Source: CAVVWJ01 sp964475685
GTDB lineage: Bacteria > Gemmatimonadota > Gemmatimonadetes > Gemmatimonadales > GWC2-71-9
Length of the DNA: 16,756 nt
Assembly (NCBI GenBank): GCA_964475685.1
Contig: CAYYXP010000205.1
Coordinates: forward strand, 1-16,756
Direction of reading: 5' to 3'
Positions within the stretch are counted from its first letter, which is position 1, and every line of letters starts with the position of its first letter. Below, piece after piece: positions 7,605 through 14,424 of this stretch. Under the pieces are notes generated by a model. It was not told the DNA's origin. It saw only the letters and a list, made by a program, of their open reading frames with translations, and ran no database searches. Position numbers and translations under genes: made by a program.

Positions 7605-8743
7605 TAGAGCACCTCCTCGAGCCCGGCGAGGAGCAGGTCCGCTTCCCGGTGAGAGAACGAGAGTGGGGGCAGCAGCCGCAGCACCCGCGGATCGGTGGCG
7701 GTGCCGGTGAGGATCCTCTTTCCGAACAGCGCACGCTGCACGTCGGCGGCGGGGCGCTCAAGGTGGAGGCCGAGCAGGAGGCCGCGCCCCGTCACCCTTG
7801 GCACGCCGATCATCCGCGCCCCGCGCGAGAGGTGCTCGCCGACGGCCACGGCGTTGGCGATCAGCTCCTCTCCCTCGATCACGGCGAGGTTCGCCAGCGC
7901 GGCCGCACAGGGCACCGGTCCGCCGCCGAAGGTGCTGCCGAGGTCACCGAGCGCGAGCGTGTCGGTGAGGAGCGGCGACGCGACGACCGCGCCGATGGGG
8001 AGCCCGGCGGCCAGCCCCTTGGCAAAGGTCAGGGCGTCGGGCGTCACCCCGAACGACTCGGCGGCGCTGAACGCGCCGCAGCGCCCGACGCCGCATTGGA
8101 CCTCGTCGAAGAGGAGCACCGCCCCGCGCTCGTCACAGAATCGCCGCGCCGCCGCGAGAAACTCGGGTGAGCAGTCTCGCGCGCCGGCGAAGCCCTGCAC
8201 CGGCTCCACCAGCACCGCCGCCACCGTCATGTCCACCGCCACATCGAGCGCGGCCACGTCATCGAACGGGACCTTGCGGGAGAGGGGAACGCCTGCCTGC
8301 CTGGCCGCTTCCTCGTAGCGGGCCCCGTCGGTGCAGGCCAGGGTGGCGGCGGTCCGGCCGTGCCATCCGCCGCGCACGCTCACGATGGTCTGCCGGCCGG
8401 TGTGCCGCCGCGCCAGGTGGAGAGCGTTCTCGTTCGCCTCGGCGCCCGAGTTGCAGAGAAACACCCGGCCCAGCGGATCGGGACACCAAGCGGCCAGCCG
8501 CTCGGCCAGCTCCTCCCGCTGCGGCAGCGGCACCGCCGTCGAGTAGAAGAGCAGCGCCTCCGCCTGCCGCGCTATGGCGCGCACGACATCGGGATGGCTG
8601 TGGCCGGTCGACGCGACGGCGTGGCCGCCATAGGCATCGAGCCACTCCTCACCGTCCTCATCCACCAGCCACGAGCCGTGGCCGCGCACCGGCCGGACCG
8701 GCATCTGCGCGTAGACCGGGAGCAGGGCGTCCGTCTTCAGCAT
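7604..8743 (-). CDS. argD: N-acylornithine aminotransferase ArgD
   Basis: This 379-residue PLP-dependent class III aminotransferase would convert N-acylglutamate semialdehyde to N-acylornithine using glutamate. Motifs: YGGHAVASTGHSHP (38-51), CNSGAEANENALHLAR for phosphate binding (97-112), GGWHGRT (125-131), LLFDEVQCGVGRCG (210-223) with the cofactor-binding Asp213, and TFAKGLAAGLPIGA with the Schiff-base Lys242. The C-terminal TGTATDPRVLRLLPPLSFS block resembles the Bacteroidota arginine-cluster ArgD. The ATG at 8743 overlaps the end of argC by seven bases and has a GGGGA-like site just upstream. The enzyme probably accepts succinylated substrate, as ArgD/AstC-type enzymes can. A general class III aminotransferase is the alternative, made unlikely by context. 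Confidence 0.94.
   Translation of the reverse strand: MLKTDALLPVYAQMPVRPVRGHGSWLVDEDGEEWLDAYGGHAVASTGHSHPDVVRAIARQAEALLFYSTAVPLPQREELAERLAAWCPDPLGRVFLCNSGAEANENALHLARRHTGRQTIVSVRGGWHGRTAATLACTDGARYEEAARQAGVPLSRKVPFDDVAALDVAVDMTVAAVLVEPVQGFAGARDCSPEFLAAARRFCDERGAVLLFDEVQCGVGRCGAFSAAESFGVTPDALTFAKGLAAGLPIGAVVASPLLTDTLALGDLGSTFGGGPVPCAAALANLAVIEGEELIANAVAVGEHLSRGARMIGVPRVTGRGLLLGLHLERPAADVQRALFGKRILTGTATDPRVLRLLPPLSFSHREADLLLAGLEEVL
7611..7618 (-). promoter_or_regulatory. Strong ribosome-binding site for argF' within argD
   Basis: The minus strand reads GAGGAGGT six bases before the GTG start at 7604, inside the last codons of argD. It is the best Shine-Dalgarno match in the operon. It fixes the GTG as the start and suggests that the weak start codon is offset by a strong site. 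Confidence 0.8.
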
Positions 8744-9759
8744 GGATAGATCCCCGCGGCGGTGAGGCCCGCGCCCTCGTCCAGGCCCAGCGCGAGGTTC
8801 ATCGCCTGGATCGCCTGGCCGCCTGCGCCCTTGATCAGATTGTCGATGGCGACGGTCACCTGAATCTCACGGCCGTCGGCACTCTCCGTTGCGTGCATGA
8901 GGGCGAAGTTGGTCCCCACCGCATGGGTCAGCTCGGGAGGCGCGTCGAGCACCCGGACGAAGGGTCGGTCGCGATACGCCTCGCGGTACCATGCGCTCGC
9001 GCCCAGCTCGCGCGGGAGGTAGGCATGCAGCGTCAGGTAGATCCCCCTCACGAAGGGGCCGGAGTGGGCCATCAGGCGCGCCGTGGCCTCGGGCCGGCCG
9101 GTCCACGCTCTCCAGCCCTGCAGCACTTCGGCCTCGTGCCGGTGGCCCAGCGGCGAATAGGCAAAGATGTTGTGGGCCCGCATGGGGTGGTGCGTGGTTG
9201 GCCGCGGCTGCACGCCGGCCCCGCTCGAGCCGGTGATGGCGAAGAGCGAGGGCGAGATGTCCAGGCCCGCCCTCGCCAGCGGGTAAAGGGCGAGCTGCGC
9301 CGCGGTGGCAAAGCAGCCGGGTGCCGCGATCGCCGTCGCGCCGCGGAGGTCGGCCCCCCGCACATCGGCGAGCCCGTAAGTGAACCGGCCCACCAGCTCG
9401 GGTGCCGCGTGAGCGCCGTAGAACCGCTCGTAGAGGCGGAGGTCCTTCACCCGGAAGTCGGCGGCGAGGTCCACCACGAGTCCCGGCCCCGCCTCGAACA
9501 CTTCGCCCGCCACGCGCGACGATTCGCCGTGCTCGAGACAGAGGAAGACGACGTCGCGTCCCTGGGCGGCCTCAGCAGCCGTCGCGCCCGAGAACCGCGC
9601 GTCCGGCAGCGCCACAAGCGCCGGATGCACCTCGGCGATCGACTTTCCCGCCTGGCTCCGGCTGGTGGCGACGCACTCGGAGACCTCCGGGTGCTGGAGC
9701 AGGAGCCGGAGGAGCTCGCCGCCGACGTACCCGGCGGCCCCGATGACGGAGACCTTCAT
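8737..9759 (-). CDS. argC: N-acyl-gamma-glutamyl-phosphate reductase ArgC
   Basis: ArgC reduces N-acylglutamyl phosphate to the semialdehyde with NADPH. The 340 residues begin MKVSVIGAAGYVGGELLRLL, the dinucleotide-binding glycine motif. AAPGCFATAAQLAL places the catalytic Cys at 149, and ITGSSGAGVQP (175-185) and HRHEAEV with His208 complete the active site. The TTHHPMRAHNIFAYSPLGHRHE stretch is like the Bacteroidota-type ArgC. The start at 9759 is chosen because the protein then begins at the Rossmann strand and the ATG overlaps the upstream TGA in ATGA; an in-frame ATG at 9819 would add an unrelated acidic 20-residue tail. No clear ribosome-binding site precedes 9759, so translation is probably coupled to the P-loop gene. 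Confidence 0.94.
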   Translation of the reverse strand: MKVSVIGAAGYVGGELLRLLLQHPEVSECVATSRSQAGKSIAEVHPALVALPDARFSGATAAEAAQGRDVVFLCLEHGESSRVAGEVFEAGPGLVVDLAADFRVKDLRLYERFYGAHAAPELVGRFTYGLADVRGADLRGATAIAAPGCFATAAQLALYPLARAGLDISPSLFAITGSSGAGVQPRPTTHHPMRAHNIFAYSPLGHRHEAEVLQGWRAWTGRPEATARLMAHSGPFVRGIYLTLHAYLPRELGASAWYREAYRDRPFVRVLDAPPELTHAVGTNFALMHATESADGREIQVTVAIDNLIKGAGGQAIQAMNLALGLDEGAGLTAAGIYPC

Positions 9760-10868
9760 GAAGAGATGGAAAGGCCGGAAAGGATGGTCTTCTCCGTCTT
9801 CTCCATTCTCTCCGTCCATTCTGCGATCGCCGTTCGCACCACCCCGAGCAGCCCCGCCGCGTCGCGCCTGGCGTTGTGCGCCGGGAGGCCGAGCTCGTTG
9901 GTGATGTACACCTGTCCGACCTCGTTGTCGGTGGCGGGTCCGGTGATCGCCGCGATCGGAAGGCCGAACTCCCGCCGCATCAGCTCCACCGCGCCCCAGC
10001 AGGCGACCGGATCGGGCGCGGCCATGATGAACGCAGCGCCCACCCGCGTGAGTTCCGCGTCAAGGAGGATGTCCTGGACCCCGTACTCGCCGAGGATCCC
10101 GTCGCCCAACTCGGCGACGATCACGTCCGGCTTGGACGCCGCCAGGCGATTGAAGATGCCCTTGGCCGTCGTGACGGTGACTCCGGGATGGGTGCTCGCG
10201 ATGCCGACGTCGTTGAACGTCAGCGCCGCCACGGCGCCCGCGTCGAGCATCGACAGCGCGTCTCGCATGAGGGAGACGCCGGTGAGCTTGGCGGCGGCTA
10301 CCCTGAGCCCGCTCCTTGCCAGGCCGCGTACCAGCTCCGTCGCCGCCACGGTCTTTCCCGCGTTCATGCAGGTGCCTGCCACGTAGACCACCGGCACCCG
10401 CGCGTCGAGCGTGTCGGCCGGCGGGACCGCCCGGTCCCTGATGTGCGCCGGACGGCCGACCCGGTCTCCGAGCTCGGGGAACGCGAGGATGGAACCGAGG
10501 ACTTCCGCCTTGAACGGCGGGCCGATGTCGGGATTGACCGAGGTGCAGCGGCCGAGGATGCCGCCGAGGTTGAGGACATCTATGGTGTCACCGGCCGCGA
10601 TGTGACTGGGGACCACGCCGGCATAGCCGCGGAGCGCCCGCCGGGTTCCCAGCACCCCGGCAAGCACGTCGCCGGCCCGGAGGGCGAGCATCCTGCCGGT
10701 CGTGTCCTCGATGGTGTTGTAGGTGGCCTTGTCCTCCAGGATCCGCACGGCGATGACGTAGCCCTCGGCCGCGATGACCTCGTCGCCCACGATCACCTCG
10801 GGGGCGAGAGCGGCGTTGCGAGTCGAGGAGCTGATCCGATCGAGCCGGACGCGGGTGGTGACGACCAT
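9756..10868 (-). CDS. Two-domain P-loop ATPase of unknown function in the arginine operon
   Basis: The 370-residue protein is not one I can name. Residues about 20-130 look like a beta-rich N-terminal domain (GDEVIAAEGYVIAVRI, EDTTGRMLALRAGDVLAGVLG, GDTIDVLNLGGILG). Residues 158-345 form a P-loop domain: VYVAGTCMNAGKT is a Walker A (Gly165-Thr173, Lys172), AAAKLTG and RDALSMLDAGA follow, and DVIVAELGDGILGEYGV (248-264) resembles a Walker B. The order resembles the SIMIBI class (BioD/MobB-like), and more loosely the DUF1611 family that includes the D-glutamate N-acetyltransferase DgcN. It lies 20 bases after argG and overlaps argC by 4 bases, so it belongs to the pathway. Since no ArgA/ArgJ is present, it may supply or help the first acylation of glutamate; this is a hypothesis. 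The C-terminal tail (350-370) is repetitive and probably disordered. Confidence 0.85.
   Translation of the reverse strand: MVVTTRVRLDRISSSTRNAALAPEVIVGDEVIAAEGYVIAVRILEDKATYNTIEDTTGRMLALRAGDVLAGVLGTRRALRGYAGVVPSHIAAGDTIDVLNLGGILGRCTSVNPDIGPPFKAEVLGSILAFPELGDRVGRPAHIRDRAVPPADTLDARVPVVYVAGTCMNAGKTVAATELVRGLARSGLRVAAAKLTGVSLMRDALSMLDAGAVAALTFNDVGIASTHPGVTVTTAKGIFNRLAASKPDVIVAELGDGILGEYGVQDILLDAELTRVGAAFIMAAPDPVACWGAVELMRREFGLPIAAITGPATDNEVGQVYITNELGLPAHNARRDAAGLLGVVRTAIAEWTERMEKTEKTILSGLSISS
9787..9813. repeat. Three tandem 9-bp units at the 3' end of the P-loop gene
   Basis: On the plus strand two identical units GTCTTCTCC are followed by the variant ATTCTCTCC. On the coding strand they give the Lys/Glu/Thr run around MEKTEKT near the C-terminus of the P-loop protein. 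A 9-base unit keeps the frame, so copy number could vary without disrupting the gene. The purine-rich coding strand lies about 30 bases before the argC start. Confidence 0.6.
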
Positions 10869-10888
10869 GGCAGGCCTTTGGCTGATGG

Positions 10889-12091
10889 CTATTGGCTATC
10901 GGGGTGTGCCGCTCGCGCCGCCAGCAGCGACGGCACTGCGGAGACCCGGGCGAACGCGCGCGCCTCGTCGCCGGTCCACAGGCGATTCTCCTCACCATAG
11001 GTGGCGACGGAGGCGTCCATCATCGAATGGGGACTGCGGGTGCCCACGACCTGGAAGCGCCCGGGGGCGAGCCGCACGCGGGTCTCGCCGGTGACGCGCG
11101 CCTGCGAGCTGGTGATCAGCGCCTCGATGTCCCGGAGCGCCGGATCGAAGTACTGCCCCTCGTGGAGCCGGTCGCCGTAGAAGCGGCCGAGCTGGTCCTT
11201 CCAGAACGCCTGCCACTTGGTCAGCACCAGCTTCTCCAGCTCGCGGTGCGCGGCAATCAGGACGAGCGCGGCGCCCGCCTCGAAGCCGATCCGCCCCTTG
11301 ATGCCGAGCGCCGTTTCGCCGACGTGGATGTTCCTGCCCAGGCCGCAGGTGTCCGACAGCTCACCCAGGCGTGCCACGAGCGCCGCGCCCGCCAGCGCCT
11401 CTCCGTCGAGCGCCACGGGCAGCCCCCGCTCCCACCGCAGCACGATTTCTCTCGGCGCCGGGGCATCGGCCGGCGGGTCGAGCAGCTCTGCCGGAGGACC
11501 GGCCCAGGTGTCGTGGGTCCAACCGCCGCCCCAGGTTGTGCCCCAGAGCCCCCGGTTGATCGAGTAGGCGCCGGCCTTGGCGGGCACCGGCAGGCCGCGC
11601 GCCTTGAGGAAGGCGATGGCCTGCTCGCGCTTGACGCCCGCGTCGCGGATGGGCGTCACGATCTCCAGCTCCGGCGCGAGGACCCGGAGCGCGACATCGA
11701 ACCGCACTTGGTCGTTGCCGGCCCCGGTCGAGCCGTGGGCCACCGCCTTCGCCCCGATGGCCCGCGCCACCTCGGCCACCGTCAGCGCCTGCTGGGTCCG
11801 CTCGGCGGCGACGCTCAGCGGATAGACTTCGCCCCGGAGGACGTTGCCCTGAATGAGGTAGCGGACGAAGCGGTCGAACACCTGGTCCCGCGCATCCACC
11901 TCGTGGTGCTCAGCCGCGCCGACCCGCTCCGCCTGGAGGCGGATGGCGGCGCACTCCTCGACGGTGGAGCCGCCGGTGTTCACATAAACGGTGTGTACCG
12001 TCCAGCCCTCGTCGGCGAGACGGGGAACACAGTAGGAGGTGTCGAGGCCGCCGGAGAAGGCGAGAGCGAGGAGGCGGGGCTCAGAGTGCAT
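10889..12091 (-). CDS. argG: Argininosuccinate synthase ArgG
   Basis: ArgG joins citrulline and aspartate with ATP. The 400-residue protein begins MHSEPRLLALAFSGGLDTSYC, where SGGLDTS (13-19) is the PP-loop ATP motif. VAHGSTGAGNDQVRFD, YSINRGLWG and LTKWQAFWKDQLGRFYG are further ArgG landmarks. The GNVLRGEVYPLSV and STGAGNDQVRFD wording is close to the Bacteroidota-type ArgG and unlike the longer proteobacterial form. The ATG at 12091 is the only ATG next to the first conserved strand; upstream in-frame codons (TTG 12127) encode nothing conserved. There is no Shine-Dalgarno sequence ahead of it, and the ATG lies inside a palindrome, which suggests a leaderless or nearly leaderless transcript. 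It is the first gene of the operon. Confidence 0.95.
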   Translation of the reverse strand: MHSEPRLLALAFSGGLDTSYCVPRLADEGWTVHTVYVNTGGSTVEECAAIRLQAERVGAAEHHEVDARDQVFDRFVRYLIQGNVLRGEVYPLSVAAERTQQALTVAEVARAIGAKAVAHGSTGAGNDQVRFDVALRVLAPELEIVTPIRDAGVKREQAIAFLKARGLPVPAKAGAYSINRGLWGTTWGGGWTHDTWAGPPAELLDPPADAPAPREIVLRWERGLPVALDGEALAGAALVARLGELSDTCGLGRNIHVGETALGIKGRIGFEAGAALVLIAAHRELEKLVLTKWQAFWKDQLGRFYGDRLHEGQYFDPALRDIEALITSSQARVTGETRVRLAPGRFQVVGTRSPHSMMDASVATYGEENRLWTGDEARAFARVSAVPSLLAARAAHPDSQ

Positions 12092-12108
12092 ATTGCATAA
12101 ATATGCAC
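12086..12108. promoter_or_regulatory. Candidate ARG box (ArgR operator) overlapping the argG start
   Basis: A perfect inverted repeat with 9-base arms GTGCATATT and AATATGCAC and a 5-base centre spans the site. Nested inside it is the 14-bp palindrome TGCATAAATATGCA (12094-12107). The latter differs from the enteric ARG-box core TGAATWWWWATTCA only at the symmetric third positions from each end, which hold C and G here. Three half-sites TGCATA/TATGCA are therefore present. The argG ATG (12089-12091) lies within the left arm. Binding of ArgR-arginine here would block both initiation and start-codon access. Confidence 0.7.
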
Positions 12109-12127
12109 GTCGGGGCGCGCAGCGCAA
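12098..12127 (-). promoter_or_regulatory. Possible argG promoter overlapping the ARG box
   Basis: On the minus strand TTGCGC (12127-12122) and TATTTA (12103-12098) are separated by 18 bases; CATATT at 12105-12100 with a 16-base spacer is an alternative -10. Initiation 6-9 bases downstream would fall at or next to the argG ATG, agreeing with the lack of a ribosome-binding site. Matches to consensus are only partial, so this is a suggestion. Confidence 0.3.
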
Positions 12128-12160
12128 GACGCGTAGGTGCCGCGGTCAACCCGCCGGCCT

Positions 12161-13168
12161 TCAGCGTCCTCCGCCGACCTCGATCTTTCCAAGGCGCCCC
12201 GTGCCGCTCAACGCGAGCCACACTCTCCCGCGCGTGCTGTCGGTCTCCATGTGGCGGACGATCGCGCCTGGCGTGGGGATCGGCACCGTTTCCATCTTCT
12301 CCGTCCCGGGATCGAAGGCGACCATGTTGCCGGTCTTCGATTCACAGTACCAGATACGGCCGTCGGTGCCGATGGCGATGCCGTAGGGACCGGCGTTCGG
12401 GGACGGGGAGGCCCACTCCCTCACCTTCCCGGTTCCGGGGTCGAGGGCGGCGAGAAAGCCGCGAGCGTAATCGGTGTACCACACCGTTCCGTCGCCACCC
12501 ACCTGGAGCCGGCGGGGCCGGGCCTCCGCCGCCGGAAGGACCACCTCGCGAATATTGCCGGTGACAGGGTCGACGTGGCCGAGCCGGTTGGTCCCGAGCA
12601 TCGCGATCCAGATGGAACCGTCGGGCGCGGGAACGATCCCGTAGGGAACCGAGTTCGGCGTGGGCACCGGGTAGACAGTCGGCTTCCCGCTCGCGGGGTC
12701 GAGGCTGCCGTAGCTGTTGTTGTTCGCGTCGGTAAACCAGACCTTCCCCTTGTGGAAAATCGGGGTATGGGGATTCCGGGCAGCATCGGGCACCGGATAC
12801 TCGGTGATCTTGCCCGTCGCGGGATTCACCCGTCCGAGCAATCCCTTCGCCTGCCCGGTGTACCAGACGCTGCCGTCGGGCGCGACGGTCAGCCCGTGCG
12901 GCCCGGACCCGGGCGTCGGCGTCGGATAGTCCACGATCTTGCCGGTTTCGGGGTCGAGGCGGCCGATGTAGCTGTTCCGCTGGTCGGTGTACCACACAGT
13001 TCCGTCGGCGGCGACAGCAGGATCGTGGGGAAAGTTGCCGGGCCGGGGAATCACGTACTCGGTGATGGACGCCGGGGCCATGGTCCGGCGGGGCGGCCGC
13101 GGCCCTTCGTGACCCAACGGGAGAGTCGCCGCCGCAGCGGCCGTCCAGACGATCGAGAGTGTGCGCAT
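12161..13168 (-). CDS. Secreted seven-bladed beta-propeller, Vgb (streptogramin lyase)-like
   Basis: The 335-residue protein starts at an ATG preceded by GAGGAC and has a hydrophobic N-terminal stretch (4-17), consistent with a signal peptide. Seven repeats of about 42 residues follow, each with a strand motif like DGTVWYTD (around 56, 98, 140, 183, 226, 269 and 313) and a following D/NPxTGKI segment; they would form a seven-bladed propeller. This repeat style is that of virginiamycin B lyase and its many relatives. From memory of S. aureus Vgb, the last blade carries Glu268, His270 and Glu284. Here His306 aligns with His270, but Val304 and Ser321 fall at the two Mg-binding glutamates. A true antibiotic lyase is therefore doubtful; a binding propeller or a different lyase is likelier. 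It lies 69 bases upstream of argG on the same strand. Confidence 0.85.
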   Translation of the reverse strand: MRTLSIVWTAAAAATLPLGHEGPRPPRRTMAPASITEYVIPRPGNFPHDPAVAADGTVWYTDQRNSYIGRLDPETGKIVDYPTPTPGSGPHGLTVAPDGSVWYTGQAKGLLGRVNPATGKITEYPVPDAARNPHTPIFHKGKVWFTDANNNSYGSLDPASGKPTVYPVPTPNSVPYGIVPAPDGSIWIAMLGTNRLGHVDPVTGNIREVVLPAAEARPRRLQVGGDGTVWYTDYARGFLAALDPGTGKVREWASPSPNAGPYGIAIGTDGRIWYCESKTGNMVAFDPGTEKMETVPIPTPGAIVRHMETDSTRGRVWLALSGTGRLGKIEVGGGR

Positions 13169-13283
13169 GGGGTTTGTCCTCGCTTTGTCTATGGGAGCAG
13201 CACTGAGCTGCCGGGGCCGCCGTAGGCGCCGAATGTCTTCCCGAGACGACGAGAAGAGCGGCGGTTGGGTTTCCGCAAAGAAG

Positions 13284-13317
13284 AAGGCGAGCCGCGCTGT
13301 TCCGCGAGACTCGCCTT
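13284..13317 (-). terminator. Intrinsic terminator after the small unknown gene
   Basis: Perfect 8-base arms AAGGCGAG and CTCGCCTT enclose an inner CGCG/CGCG pair. On the minus strand the hairpin is followed by CTTCTTTG. It lies about 30 bases past the stop of the small gene at 13347-13673 and separates it from the propeller gene. Confidence 0.7.
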
Positions 13318-13346
13318 GGCCCGGCCCTGAACGGGGTGGCGCAGGG

Positions 13347-13673
13347 TCAGTGAAGCTCCCGCTCGTCCGGCGTCACCCCGGTGTCGAGGTCGTGCACGTA
13401 GAGCGCCGACCCGCGGCCGTCCGGCGATTCGCTCACGACGTCGCGGAGCAGATCGAGAGATTCGGCAAGGGTCGGCGCGAACGCGTACTCGAGGGCCTGG
13501 GGAGCGGGCGCGCCCTCACGTGCCTCCGGCAGATAGGCGGCGAGGAAACGATCGATGATGACGGGGTGAAGTTCTCGACTCTGGGGGCGCGGGAGTCCGT
13601 GACGGCGTTCGATCTCGTTGAGAAGGCGCTCCGCGATCAGGAGGCGCTCCTGCTCAAGGGCGGCGGAAAGCAT
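13347..13673 (-). CDS. Unknown small soluble protein, 108 aa
   Basis: I do not recognise this protein. The ATG at 13673 is preferred because GAGGAA lies about 8 bases upstream; a TTG five codons earlier (13688) is also in frame. The first 25 residues (ALEQERLLIAERLLNEIERRHGL) are a likely amphipathic helix, followed by a second helical segment (IIDRFLAAYLPEA) and a last one (LAESLDLLRDVVSES). The C-terminus is acidic and charged. No signal peptide, metal motif or catalytic signature is seen. Composition is normal for coding sequence, with helix periodicity absent in the other frames, which supports a real gene. It stands between a hydrolase gene upstream and a terminator downstream. Confidence 0.65.
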   Translation of the reverse strand: MLSAALEQERLLIAERLLNEIERRHGLPRPQSRELHPVIIDRFLAAYLPEAREGAPAPQALEYAFAPTLAESLDLLRDVVSESPDGRGSALYVHDLDTGVTPDERELH

Positions 13674-13791
13674 CACATAGTTCCTCAACTCGCGGTGCCG
13701 GCCGAGCTGGCGCCGGCCGGCGGAGAAAGGGGACGGGCTGCGCCAGGTGCCCGGGACCGCGCGACACGGCGGCCTCCTACCAATGCAAATG

Positions 13792-14424
13792 CTAGCTCAT
13801 GCGCGAAAGAGAAGAAAGCCCGAACCATCGTGCGCCGATCTCGAGGTCCGCGCCGGTCAGACCGTGGCCGCTCGGCAGCCAGTCGATATTGACCGATGCG
13901 CCGCTGCTCCGCAACAGGTCGGCGAGCGCCTCGCTCTGCGCCGGCGCGACGAACGGATCGGCGCGGCCGGCTACGATCTCGACGGGAATCCCACCGAGAT
14001 CGGGAAGCGGGTCGGGCACCAGCGGCACCATCGGCCGGAGGAGCAGTGCGCCGCCGAGTGTCCCCGGGCGCAGCAGCAGCACCGCCGCCGCGATGTTGGC
14101 CCCGTTGGAGAACCCGACTGCCCACGGCCGCTCCAGGTGATACGACCGCCTTGCCGCTTCCGCGAAATCCGCCAGTTCCGCCGCGCGGAGCCGCAGGTCG
14201 TCGAGATCGAACACCCCCTCCGCGAGGCGGCGGAAGAATCGCGGCATTCCATTCTCCAGCACCTTGCCGCGGGGGCTCAGCAGCGGCGCGCCCGGGGCGA
14301 GCGCCGCGCCGAAGGGAAGCAGGTCGTCCTCGTTGCCACCGGTGCCGTGCAGCAGGAGAAGCGGAGGCACCTCCGCGCGAGTGCCGGGGGTAAACCGATG
14401 GATGAATCCGAGATCGCCGGTCAC
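13792..14424 (-). CDS. Alpha/beta hydrolase, carboxylesterase (MhqD/YodD-like)
   Basis: About 210 residues. The GTG at 14424 overlaps the TGA of the AI-2E-family gene in GTGA and starts the protein just before its first conserved strand. LLLLHGTGGNEDDLL (22-36) gives the oxyanion-hole HGTGG; LSPRGKVLENGMPRFFRR (49-66) is characteristic of the carboxylesterase/phospholipase group; GFSNGAN (104-110) holds the nucleophile Ser106, AGRADPFV gives Asp156 and SGHGLT gives His187, completing the triad. This is like Bacillus MhqD/YodD, described in quinone-responsive operons, but the substrate here is unknown; small carboxyl esters are a reasonable guess. It is cytoplasmic (no signal peptide) and translationally coupled to the upstream membrane protein gene. 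Confidence 0.9.
   Translation of the reverse strand: MTGDLGFIHRFTPGTRAEVPPLLLLHGTGGNEDDLLPFGAALAPGAPLLSPRGKVLENGMPRFFRRLAEGVFDLDDLRLRAAELADFAEAARRSYHLERPWAVGFSNGANIAAAVLLLRPGTLGGALLLRPMVPLVPDPLPDLGGIPVEIVAGRADPFVAPAQSEALADLLRSSGASVNIDWLPSGHGLTGADLEIGARWFGLSSLSRMS

Larger units (their letters stand above)
2306..12091 (-). other. Ten-gene arginine biosynthesis operon (argG to small lipoprotein)
   Basis: All ten genes read leftward with junctions, in transcript order, of +20 bases (argG/P-loop), 4-base ATGA overlap (P-loop/argC), 7-base overlap (argC/argD), 1-base overlap (argD/argF'), +15 (argF'/argB), 11-base overlap (argB/argE), +6 (argE/argH), 4-base overlap (argH/argR) and +10 (argR/lipoprotein). 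The only operator-like site is at the argG start and the only strong terminator follows the lipoprotein gene. This supports a single ArgR-controlled transcript, inferred from layout only. Confidence 0.75.

Noticed and set aside
5358..7607. 749-codon open frame on the plus strand opposite argB and argF'
   Set aside because: Same reason: low-information Arg/His/Gly composition and no ribosome-binding site, opposite well-supported genes.
8167..10386. 739-codon open frame on the plus strand opposite argD, argC and the P-loop gene
   Set aside because: Antisense shadow; it crosses three real genes and has no recognisable domain.
13654..13767. Possible 37-residue minus-strand frame from GTG 13767 with a TAGGAGG site
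   Set aside because: The ribosome-binding site is good but the peptide is Pro/Arg/Ala-rich with no pattern and overlaps the start of the next gene. It may be chance or a short leader; not enough support.
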